Shown: piece after piece, positions 7,239 to 13,283 of the stretch
Layout of the letters: every line of letters begins with the position of its first letter
Numbering within the stretch: the first letter of the stretch is position 1
Origin: Candidatus Sordicultor fermentans
GTDB taxonomy: Bacteria; Atribacterota; Atribacteria; Atribacterales; Caldatribacteriaceae
Assembly: GCA_002385475.1 (NCBI GenBank)
Contig: DGDO01000034.1
Coordinates: forward strand, 1,273-16,704
Length of the DNA: 15,432 nucleotides
Direction: 5' to 3'
Made by a program: the position numbers and the translations under genes
Notes under the pieces: generated by a model
Told to the model about the DNA's origin: nothing
The model's input: the letters and a program-made list of their open reading frames with translations, nothing else
Databases searched by the model: none

Positions 7239-8154
7239 GGTATTTTTCCTCCCTTTCTTTCACTTTTTGTATTAACCGACAGAAGGAACAAACCTCTTGA
7301 GTGGTGGGCATACCACAAATAGAGCACTCTCCCAGATGAAGAGGTGGTTCTTCTTGCCGGAAGTATTTTTGTCCGGTTTCTAAAAATCCCAGCCAGAACA
7401 TATGCTTGGTGCCTGGAGACTTCTCTTCTAAGAAGTTCAGCGCTTCTTTGTAGTCCCAGCTCTTGGCTCTCCGGGAGAGCGGACATCTTTCTTCTAAGAA
7501 AGGGATATTATGAAGGCGAATATAAATCATTATTTCCTCTTCGGTGAGAGTGTAAAAAGGTTTAACTTTTTTCACCATTTTAGGATGAGGGCTGGGAAGA
7601 GTGGGGTGCTGGTGAGATAAGTAATCTATCTGCCAGTGCAACACATTACCTAAAAGGGTAGCCGCTTCATCGTCTAAGTTATGACCGGTGGCGTAAACTG
7701 AAAAATGCTCTCTAAAAGCCCAGAAGTTTAAAAGATACCTTTTAATGAGACCACACATAGAGCAGATAGGACGATAGGGTATCCTCTTTTTTATCTCGGG
7801 AATGGAAAATCCTACCTCTTTTTTAACTTCTATAATTTCCAGAGGAAAGGAATTTTGACGAGCAAATTCTTCTACTATCTGGCGAGATTTCTGAGAGTGT
7901 TCTTCTATTCCCAAGTCAAAGTGAATAGCCACTACCTCATATCCTGCTTTTTTGAGGTAGTGCCACAGAGACATGCTGTCTTTCCCCCCGGATACCCCGA
8001 CTAATACTTTTTCTTCCTCAGAAAACATGTTTTTTCTTTTTATGGCTGATTCTACCTGGCGAGAGAAGAAAACCTCAAAACAGTCTCCACAAAATTTGGC
8101 ATTATGCCTTTTTAGCTTGACCAGAGCTTCTTTTTTACATCGAGTACACTTCAT
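7216..8154 (-). CDS. ttuA: TtuA-type tRNA 2-thiouridine synthetase (TtcA/TIGR00269 family)
   Basis: A 312-residue PP-loop ATPase that thiolates tRNA. TtuA makes 2-thioribothymidine at position 54 using a thiocarboxylated TtuB protein, a modification of heat-adapted organisms. The architecture is complete: N-terminal zinc finger CTRC (3-6) and CGDC (22-25), PP-loop VSGGKDSM (54-61), CSMC (131-134) with Cys224 in ERCPLS as the three-cysteine 4Fe-4S site, TGHNLDDEAATLLGN (156-170), and a C-terminal zinc finger CSIC (277-280) and CSFC (289-292). Cysteine spacing matches Thermus TtuA rather than E. coli TtcA, which lacks both zinc fingers. An AAGGAAG ribosome site lies about 6 bases before the ATG. 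It is first in a three-gene operon. Position 54 as target is family inference; TtuB is not in the window. Confidence 0.88.
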   Translation of the reverse strand: MKCTRCKKEALVKLKRHNAKFCGDCFEVFFSRQVESAIKRKNMFSEEEKVLVGVSGGKDSMSLWHYLKKAGYEVVAIHFDLGIEEHSQKSRQIVEEFARQNSFPLEIIEVKKEVGFSIPEIKKRIPYRPICSMCGLIKRYLLNFWAFREHFSVYATGHNLDDEAATLLGNVLHWQIDYLSHQHPTLPSPHPKMVKKVKPFYTLTEEEIMIYIRLHNIPFLEERCPLSRRAKSWDYKEALNFLEEKSPGTKHMFWLGFLETGQKYFRQEEPPLHLGECSICGMPTTQEVCSFCRLIQKVKEREEKYLDYNGGK

Positions 8155-8175
8155 TTTATCTTCCTTTCATTTTAG

Positions 8176-8204
8176 ATTTAAATGTAGCACGACTCGTTTG
8201 TCAA
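8176..8204 (-). promoter_or_regulatory. Predicted sigma70-type promoter for the ttuA operon
   Basis: On the minus strand there is a perfect TTGACA -35 box (plus-strand 8199-8204), a 17-base spacer, and a weaker TTAAAT -10 box (plus-strand 8176-8181). Transcription would begin near 8169, leaving a short leader with the ribosome site before the ttuA start at 8154. The perfect -35 and spacing are visible; the -10 matches consensus in only four of six positions. Confidence 0.5.
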
Positions 8205-8368
8205 GACATATTTGGCTCCTCGGAAGATAGAGATACAGTATCTCCCGGGTTGTGTCTGGCCGCACCGAGCTTTTGGCTATAAAAGCTTTCGCACTCCACC
8301 TGAGAGCTTATCTTACCATTTATATACCAGGTTTGAGCTACTTTTAGAGTTTGTTTTAATTATTTTGA

Positions 8369-8377
8369 TGATATAAT
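8369..8377 (+). promoter_or_regulatory. Predicted extended -10 promoter
   Basis: TGATATAAT is an exact TGnTATAAT extended -10 element. The -35 region (TTGTTT at 8351-8356) is poor, as is usual for extended -10 promoters. Transcription would start near 8384 and run toward the LacI remnant and glutamate dehydrogenase. Confidence 0.4.
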
Positions 8378-8586
8378 TCCAGCGTGTGTGGTTATTCCGC
8401 TTTTTTTCCTGTAAAAAATAGCAATTATAATAGGTTTTGCGGGATACTACAATGAATGCAGCAGAGTTTGCCTGCCAAAATTAATATGCTAAGAGAAAAT
8501 ACCTCAGGTTTGAGGTAAAAAACTGCTCTTCTTTTCTATACCACGAGGTGCTTTTTTTAACACACTTTAATAGAGCCTGTAATATC

Positions 8587-8621
8587 TTGCAAATTTCAAA
8601 AATTGTGCTATTGTAAGCACA
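8587..8621 (+). promoter_or_regulatory. Possible repressor promoter with operator-like inverted repeat
   Basis: TTGCAA (8587-8592), a 16-base spacer and TATTGT (8609-8614) form a candidate promoter for the LacI-like gene that follows. Over its -10 lies TGTGCT-ATTGTA-AGCACA (8604-8621), a perfect six-base inverted repeat placed where an autoregulating repressor would bind. The GGAGG ribosome site (8628-8632) is just downstream. Both elements are predictions from pattern only. Confidence 0.35.
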
Positions 8622-8639
8622 GAAAATGGAGGCAGCATA

Positions 8640-8974
8640 ATGAAAATAACTACGGATGAGCTATGTCGGAGAAGCGGTGTTTCTCCTTCTACTGTTTTGA
8701 GGACACTTAATGGCAGTTCTGCAATAAGCGAGGAAACAAAAAGAGGAGTTAGCCCACCAGGAAAAAGAGTAGAATCATAACTCTTATGGTTACCCATATC
8801 TCCAGTTCTTTTTTCCCAGAAGTTATTTATGGAGTTGAGGATTTGGCTTTTCGTTTTGCCTATAATGCTGAGGTATCTTCGCTCTGGGGCAGGAGAGAAA
8901 TGCCTCTGGTTGATTCAAGAGGTATGGGAAAGCTGGTTTATCAATATTGTTTGTCTGGAAGATGGTTTCTGTGA
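8640..8974 (+). pseudogene. LacI-family transcriptional regulator remnant
   Basis: An ATG with a good GGAGG site begins a typical LacI DNA-binding domain: MKITTDELCRRSGVSPSTVL and RTLNGSSAISEETKR, with the helix-turn-helix intact. After about 35 residues the frame runs into VSPPGKRVES and stops at 8778-8780, with the hinge helix missing. In the next frame the sugar-binding domain resumes as RIITLMVTHISSSFFPEV and IYGVEDLAFRFAYNAEV, then loses resemblance and ends at 8972-8974. Intact LacI proteins are about 330-350 residues, so most of the effector domain is gone. The gene therefore shows a hinge deletion with frameshift plus a large C-terminal deletion. A 46-residue HTH peptide could still be made but would lack dimerisation. 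It may once have controlled the sugar genes nearby. Confidence 0.75.
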
Positions 8975-9038
8975 TGTGGAATATTTATTGCAAAAGATAC
9001 AACGTATACAATTAGAGAGAATGAGGGAGGTAAATTAG

Positions 9039-10367
9039 TTGAGCTTAGATAATCGTTGCGGTCACACTGAGGTTCAAAATGAACAAAAGTGTTGTGATTC
9101 TTCTTTGCCAGAGCAAAATCACTCTTATGCGAATATGCTCAAAGTGTTAGATGCTTGTGCAGAAAAGCTGGGAGTTTGCTGGGATGATTATGTTCCTCTA
9201 CGTTATCCAGAGAGAGAGCTCACTGTTTCTATACCAGTGGAAATGGATGATGGACATGTTAAAGTTTTTACTGGCTACCGGGTTCAGCATTCTAGCGTGC
9301 GGGGTCCGTGCAAAGGAGGATTACGTTATTCTTCAGATGTCGACCTTGATGAAGTGAGAACCCTGGCTGCTTTGATGACCTGGAAATGTGCTGTAGTTAA
9401 TATCCCTTATGGTGGAGCCAAGGGGGGAGTGCAATGTGACCCCACAAAACTTTCTTCTCAGGAACTTATGAGAATCACCCGCCGCTATACAGCGATGATT
9501 CTACCTTTAATCGGGCCAGAAAAAGATATTCCTGCTCCTGATGTAAACACCAATGCCCAGATTATGGGATGGATTATGGATACTTATAGCGCGTTTAAAG
9601 GCTTTACTGTTCCGGGAGTAGTTACGGGAAAACCTGTAGAAATTGGTGGATCACTGGGGAGAGAAGATGCAACCGGTAGAGGAGTGTTATTTACTATCAA
9701 TCAGATTGCTCTCAAGAAGGGAATTGATTTAAACAAAGCATCTTTTGCTGTCCAGGGATTCGGGAAAGTAGGAGAAGCGATAGCCCGATTGCTCTATCAG
9801 GAGGGATATCGAGTTGTAGCTATAAGTGATATCAGTGGAGGAATTTATAAAGAAGATGGTCTTGACATACTGGATCTATCAAACTATGTAAAGAAAAATC
9901 CCTCTCATCTCATTGAAGGATATAAAGCAGAAGGTATTTCATCCCTTGCCAATCAGGAGTTACTCACTTTGGGGGTGGATATTTTAGTCCCATCGGCTCG
10001 GGAAAACCAGATTACTGAGGATAATGCTGGAGATATAAAGGCAAAAATTATCGTCGAAGCAGCTAATGGACCCACTACTCCTGAAGCAGATCAAATTCTC
10101 AACGAAAAAGGCATAACCGTTGTCCCTGATATTCTATCTAATGCAGGAGGAGTGGTAGTATCTTACTTAGAATGGGTTCAAAATATTCAGTGTTTAATGT
10201 GGGATGAGAAGAAAGTTAATAGCTTTCTCCAGGAAATTATGGAGAGAAGTTTCCAGGAAGTATGGGAGTTTCACGAACAAAACAAAGTGCCCATGCGGGA
10301 GGCTGCTTATATGCTGGCTCTTGATCGGACAATTAAGGCGAGAAAAATACGAGGGAATTTTCCTTGA
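9039..10367 (+). CDS. gdhA: Glutamate dehydrogenase (Glu/Leu/Phe/Val dehydrogenase family)
   Basis: A 442-residue hexameric-type enzyme for reversible oxidative deamination of glutamate to 2-oxoglutarate and ammonia. Key parts are GPCKGGLRY (89-97, substrate Lys92), MTWKCAVVNIPYGGAKGG (113-130, Lys116 and catalytic Lys128), PAPDVNT (165-171, Asp168), VTGKPVEIGGSLGREDATGRG (195-215) and the Rossmann loop QGFGKVGEAIA (239-249). Asp264 ends the second strand (AISDISGG), which favours NAD over NADP. TTG is the start because GGAGGT (9026-9031) is seven bases upstream and the preceding reading frame stops at 9036-9038. Compared with 415-420-residue relatives, the N-terminus carries about 25 extra, Cys-rich residues (Cys7, 18, 19). 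The usual PAALENQIT reads PSARENQIT here. Upstream lies a broken LacI gene, so expression may come from the promoters at 8369 or 8587. Confidence 0.95.
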   Translation: MSLDNRCGHTEVQNEQKCCDSSLPEQNHSYANMLKVLDACAEKLGVCWDDYVPLRYPERELTVSIPVEMDDGHVKVFTGYRVQHSSVRGPCKGGLRYSSDVDLDEVRTLAALMTWKCAVVNIPYGGAKGGVQCDPTKLSSQELMRITRRYTAMILPLIGPEKDIPAPDVNTNAQIMGWIMDTYSAFKGFTVPGVVTGKPVEIGGSLGREDATGRGVLFTINQIALKKGIDLNKASFAVQGFGKVGEAIARLLYQEGYRVVAISDISGGIYKEDGLDILDLSNYVKKNPSHLIEGYKAEGISSLANQELLTLGVDILVPSARENQITEDNAGDIKAKIIVEAANGPTTPEADQILNEKGITVVPDILSNAGGVVVSYLEWVQNIQCLMWDEKKVNSFLQEIMERSFQEVWEFHEQNKVPMREAAYMLALDRTIKARKIRGNFP

Positions 10368-10443
10368 TGTTTAAGGCAAGAGAGTTAACTGAAAACATTA
10401 AAATAAAAGTTCCCCTTCCAAATAGTTGATAGAGAAGTTAAAT

Positions 10444-10518
10444 AAAAAATAGACGCCGCTTGCCCTTCCGGGTAAGGTTTTATATAAGTAGAGTCAACTC
10501 CGAAGAGTAAGCGGTGTC
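10444..10518 (-). ncRNA. Putative structured RNA with terminator-like U-tract
   Basis: Ten-base arms at 10452-10461 and 10509-10518 enclose 47 bases. Read on the minus strand, the first inner hairpin is ACTC-TTCG-GAGT (10497-10508), with a C(UUCG)G tetraloop. The second is CCC-GGAA-GGG (10463-10472), with a GNRA tetraloop. The closing stem is followed by TATTTTTTATT, like an intrinsic terminator. The plus strand would lose both tetraloops and the U-tract but gain a G-U pair (10455:10515) where the minus strand has an A-C mismatch. The minus orientation is therefore favoured, not certain. I recognise no known RNA family. It could equally be a transposon-end structure. Confidence 0.4.
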
Positions 10519-10575
10519 CTGTATACGACCTCATCCATTATTTGATTTATAGCATTGGATGTCCCTCTTCAATCA

Positions 10576-10701
10576 TTAAAAACTCCTTTGCAGAGAGCAA
10601 CAAAACTGGAGAAGAACCAGAAGACTATCAAGGAAGGCGACCGCTAAAAAATTAGTTTGCGTAATGTGATGTGTTATCTTCCTCCTCGAAATATTTTTCA
10701 A
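10576..10701 (-). CDS. Possible small hydrophobic protein (41 residues), uncertain
   Basis: A TTG-started frame of 41 codons on the minus strand, with AAAGGAGG (plus-strand 10708-10715) six bases upstream, ideal for translation. The product has a basic N-terminus (KNISRRK) and a hydrophobic stretch NFLAVAFLDSLLVLLQFCC (17-35) that could span a membrane, then a basic end. It lies 57 bases upstream of the structured, U-tract-ending RNA on the same strand. I recognise no family. It may be a small membrane peptide or a chance frame in transposon debris; the ribosome site and hydrophobicity are the only support. Confidence 0.22.
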   Translation of the reverse strand: MKNISRRKITHHITQTNFLAVAFLDSLLVLLQFCCSLQRSF

Positions 10702-10732
10702 TACCAGCCTCCTTTATCTTATTGTCTTATAA

Positions 10733-10990
10733 TGGACCCCGAAAACTGGACAGAGCAATAAGGTGTATTTAGTCTGCAAACAGAAAGGAGAAGGATAAGA
10801 AAAATGGGTGATATCCGAAAGAAGCATGAGCATATCATCCTTTTAATTGACCAGGGTTTTCAGTTTACAATGAGTTTGCTGAGGAACTGAAGAAAGCAGG
10901 GGTTCAAATCAGAGAGTTAGAAGAGAGGAGGAAAATACGGGCAAACAGGTTAGAGAGATCCACCTTAAAAGTTTTTTTGCCTTGACATGG
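10733..10990 (+). mobile_element. IS3-family insertion sequence remnant (internally deleted)
   Basis: TGGACCCCGAAAACTGGACA (10733-10752) has the look of an IS3-family terminal inverted repeat. A ribosome-like AAAGGAGAAGGA precedes ATG 10804, which opens MGDIRKKH, like an IS3 OrfA start. The frame then reads IDQGFQFT and, after a one-base deletion near 10870, NEFAEELKKAGVQI. That is the DQG block of the OrfB integrase core, which carries its second catalytic Asp. An intact element would have over 1 kb between these parts, so most of the transposase is missing. No matching right-end repeat (TGTCCAGT) is visible nearby. The remnant ends close to the promoter of the sugar-transport operon. Confidence 0.6.
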
Positions 10991-11019
10991 GAATCTAACT
11001 TAACATACAATTTGTGTGT
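10982..11019 (+). promoter_or_regulatory. Sigma70-type promoter with operator-like palindrome for the sugar ABC operon
   Basis: TTGACA (10982-10987), an 18-base spacer and TACAAT (11006-11011) give a near-consensus promoter, with transcription expected near 11018. The palindrome ACATACAA-T-TTGTGTGT (11003-11019, seven of eight pairs matching) covers the -10 box and start point, a classic repressor operator position. No intact regulator gene is in the window; the nearest candidate, a LacI-type gene at 8640, is broken. The leader to the GTG start at 11074 is about 55 bases. Confidence 0.6.
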
Positions 11020-11073
11020 AGGCTAGTGTTCCATATTTATCATGTTTGAAAACTTTTTAAGGGAGGGAGTATT

Positions 11074-12330
11074 GTGAAAAAAATATTTGTGGTCGTGACA
11101 ACGGCGATTTTTCTCGTTGCCTTGCTGGTTGTTTCAGCCGGTGCCAAGATTGAAATTAGTGGGCTTTTTATGAAACAGGCTGGATATCAGGAAAGCGAGA
11201 TTCGTGATATGACTGATGAATTTCTTAAACAAAACCCGGACATAGAAGTGAAATTATCGTTTGTATCTTATGAGGAACTTCATGATAAGATTGTGGTTTC
11301 TGCTGCTAGTGGAGTAAGCACTTACGATGTAATTCTCGTTGACTGCATCTGGCCAGCCGAGTTTGCTGGGGCAGGTTGGCTTCTCGACGTGACTGACCGT
11401 TTACCTGAGGAAGACCGAGCTGATATCTTCCCTGAAGTTTTGTCGGCGGTAACCTATAAGGGTAGGTTGTATGGCATGCCCTGGCTCAACGACTGGGAGT
11501 ATTTGTTTTATAACAAGAAGATGTTGGAGGAGGTAGGAGCTAGTTCTCCTGCTTATTGGCCTGAGGTCATAGAAATTTCCAAAAAGCTCAAGGAAGCGAA
11601 TATAGTCCAGTATCCTATTATCGATACCTGGGGACAGGCAGAATCACTGGTAGTTGCATGGCTACAATATGTGGTGGGTATGGATGGGTATCCATTTGAT
11701 GAATCTGGTAATCCGGTTATGAATCAAGGTGCTCCACTCGAAGCGCTGAAATTTATGGTTGATAATACAAAAGAGGGTTATTTCAATCCTGCTTGTATAG
11801 AGTCTTTCTCGGAAGAGGTAAGAAGGGTATTTTCCTCTGGTCAGGCTGCTTTTGCTCTAAACTGGACCTATATGTATAACCTGGTGAACGATCCTCAAGA
11901 ATCACAGATTGCTGGAGATGCTGTGTTGACTCTTGTCCCTGGATTTCCAGAAGGAAGAAGAAGTGCATCCTGCAATGGTGGTATGGGCTTGAGTATTATG
12001 CAGAGCAGTAAAAATCCGGACGAAGCCTGGCAATATGTGACTTATCTTGCTAGCAGAGAGGTTCAGAAAAAATACAGCCAGAGTGCTCTACCTATATGGA
12101 AATCGCTTTACGACGATCCAGAACTTATAGCGCAACAGCCCGAAATTATCAAAGTTGCCAAAGAGCAGATTCCCTACGTGTTTGATCGTCCTCAACTTTC
12201 CTGGTATTCACAATTTTCTGTGATTATGGTTGAGGAATTGCAGGCAGCACTCAGCGGGGCTAAAGCTCCAGAGCAAGCTATGGATGAAGCAGTAGCCAGA
12301 TGTAAAGAAGTTATGGAAAGATATCGCTAA
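11074..12330 (+). CDS. Sugar ABC transporter substrate-binding protein (CUT1 family)
   Basis: A 418-residue extracytoplasmic solute-binding protein that captures a sugar or oligosaccharide for the permeases encoded next. The N-terminus MKKIFVVVTTAIFLVALLVV is a signal peptide with a likely signal-peptidase-I cut after AGA (residue 24). There is no lipobox cysteine, so it is probably soluble or held by other means. Family features include EFLKQNPDIEVKLSF (49-63), YDVILVDCIWPAEFAGAGWL (84-103), YKGRLYGMPWLNDWEYLFYN (128-147), FSSGQAAFALNWTYMY near 250-265 and NPDEAWQYVTYLAS near 314-327. The GTG start is set by GGGAGGGAG (11061-11069). It is first in the operon behind a strong promoter. A GC-rich hairpin follows its stop. 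The substrate cannot be told from sequence alone. Confidence 0.92.
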   Translation: MKKIFVVVTTAIFLVALLVVSAGAKIEISGLFMKQAGYQESEIRDMTDEFLKQNPDIEVKLSFVSYEELHDKIVVSAASGVSTYDVILVDCIWPAEFAGAGWLLDVTDRLPEEDRADIFPEVLSAVTYKGRLYGMPWLNDWEYLFYNKKMLEEVGASSPAYWPEVIEISKKLKEANIVQYPIIDTWGQAESLVVAWLQYVVGMDGYPFDESGNPVMNQGAPLEALKFMVDNTKEGYFNPACIESFSEEVRRVFSSGQAAFALNWTYMYNLVNDPQESQIAGDAVLTLVPGFPEGRRSASCNGGMGLSIMQSSKNPDEAWQYVTYLASREVQKKYSQSALPIWKSLYDDPELIAQQPEIIKVAKEQIPYVFDRPQLSWYSQFSVIMVEELQAALSGAKAPEQAMDEAVARCKEVMERYR

Positions 12331-12335
12331 TATTT

Positions 12336-12359
12336 GGGCGGGGTGGAAAAACCCCGCCC
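12336..12359 (+). promoter_or_regulatory. GC-rich hairpin between binding-protein and permease genes
   Basis: GGGCGGGGT and ACCCCGCCC form a perfect nine-base stem around GGAAAA, five bases after the binding-protein stop. There is no T-run behind it, so it is not a standard intrinsic terminator. Its position suits an mRNA-stabilising or processing hairpin that keeps binding-protein transcript above permease transcript, as seen in other sugar ABC operons. Its 3' edge is 16 bases from the permease ATG and could also hinder ribosome access. Confidence 0.75.
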
Positions 12360-12375
12360 TCTGTAGAAGACCTTC

Positions 12376-13272
12376 ATGAGACCTAAAAACTTTAGAAAAA
12401 AAGAAACATATTTTGCCTGGCTTCTTATCCTTCCTGCTTTTGTTTTTATAGGTATTATAATCTTTTATCCCATGATTCTCTCTTTTTGTATGAGCCTTTT
12501 TCAGATTGAACTTACTCGGGGAGATATAGGAACTCCTTTTATAGGTTTTAGAAACTATATCGAAGTTTTGAGTAGCTCTTATTTTTGGGATTCTATAGGA
12601 AGGACAGTCTATTTTACTGTAGTGTCCATTGGTCTCGAGATGCTTTTTGGTTTTCTAATTGCCTTGCTTTTAAACCAGGAATTCAAAGGTAGAGGTTTGT
12701 TGAGGAGTCTTTTATTATTGCCCTGGGCTTTACCTATTACAGTAGATGCCATTATGTGGAAGTGGATTTTTAATGCTAATTATGGGGCGCTTAATGCTTT
12801 TTTAACCCAGATTGGTATCATAGATTCTTATCGTGCCTGGCTAACTCGTCCCTGGAGCGCTATGCACTGTGTAATTGTAGCTGATGTGTGGAAGGTAACC
12901 CCTTTGGTTGCTTTATTGCTTCTTGCAGGATTACAGACCATACCCAAGGAGCTTTATGAGGCAGCGATGGTGGACGGTGCAGGCTGGCAGTCATACGTTT
13001 TTCGTATACTTATCCCCTTGCTTACTCCCACCTTCCTTGTGGTTCTGGTGCTTAGAACTCTGGATGCTTTCAGGGTTTTTGATATTATCTACATCATGAC
13101 TCAAGGCGGGCCAGCGAATGCTACCAAGGTAATTTCTTTCCTGACCTATCAAGAGGCGTTCAAGTTCTTGAATTTTGGCAAGGGAGCTGCTCTGGCTTAT
13201 ATTATCACCATGTTTGTTGCCTTGATTGCTCTCGTGTACACTAGGCTGATGCAAAGACAAGTGGAATATTGA
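12376..13272 (+). CDS. Sugar ABC transporter permease (MalF/UgpA-like)
   Basis: A 298-residue inner-membrane permease of the CUT1 importer family. Six hydrophobic segments are visible at about 12-36, 78-99, 109-126, 164-186, 211-227 and 271-289. The cytoplasmic EAA loop, which docks on the ATPase, reads ELYEAAMVDGAGWQSYVFRI (192-211) followed by LIPLLTP. FDIIYIMTQGGPANAT (235-250) is the usual periplasmic-side family block. The ATG at 12376 has no strong ribosome site and follows the GC-rich hairpin, consistent with lower expression than the binding protein. It works with the second permease, encoded 11 bases downstream, as a heterodimer. No ATPase gene is present; a shared MsiK/UgpC-type ATPase encoded elsewhere is likely. 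Confidence 0.93.
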   Translation: MRPKNFRKKETYFAWLLILPAFVFIGIIIFYPMILSFCMSLFQIELTRGDIGTPFIGFRNYIEVLSSSYFWDSIGRTVYFTVVSIGLEMLFGFLIALLLNQEFKGRGLLRSLLLLPWALPITVDAIMWKWIFNANYGALNAFLTQIGIIDSYRAWLTRPWSAMHCVIVADVWKVTPLVALLLLAGLQTIPKELYEAAMVDGAGWQSYVFRILIPLLTPTFLVVLVLRTLDAFRVFDIIYIMTQGGPANATKVISFLTYQEAFKFLNFGKGAALAYIITMFVALIALVYTRLMQRQVEY

Positions 13273-13283
13273 GGTGAATCAGG

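Larger units (their letters stand above)
8205..8639. other. Gene-free region between divergent promoters, with inverted repeats
   Basis: No intact gene is visible. It holds GAGATA-CAG-TATCTC (about 8229-8243), CTCGG/CCGAG arms around it, AGCTTTT/AAAAGCT about 8268-8287, and ACCTCA-GGTT-TGAGGT (about 8501-8516), none followed by a convincing T-run. One forward frame across about 8227-8300 reads PHRAFGYKSFRT, faintly like the C-terminal motif of ISL3-family transposases, which would make this part a transposon scar; that match is weak. AT-rich DNA from 8341 onward carries promoter-like sequences leading toward the LacI remnant. Confidence 0.4.
10368..10732. other. Intergenic stretch after glutamate dehydrogenase
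   Basis: No conserved gene is visible. The first 75 bases are AT-rich, with no clear terminator for the dehydrogenase. The stretch contains a structured inverted repeat at 10452-10518 and a short minus-strand reading frame at 10576-10701, listed separately. Forward frames are broken by many stops. Just beyond it begins an IS3-like remnant, so part of this DNA may also be of transposon origin. Confidence 0.5.

Noticed and set aside
8426..8431. Second TATAAT as a promoter
   Set aside because: No -35 box at suitable spacing and no TG extension; likely AT-rich chance.
8501..8516. ACCTCA-GGTT-TGAGGT hairpin as a terminator
   Set aside because: On the plus strand it is followed by A residues, not T, and no gene on the minus strand would end there.
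8829..9038. 69-codon plus-strand frame ending directly before glutamate dehydrogenase
   Set aside because: Its first two thirds are a shifted reading of the LacI remnant, and the rest (DVEYLLQKIQRIQLERMREVN region) matches nothing I recognise; no ribosome site at its start.
10909..10920. GGTTCAAATC as a tRNA T-loop
   Set aside because: No acceptor, D or anticodon stem can be drawn around it; it falls inside the IS3 OrfB remnant.
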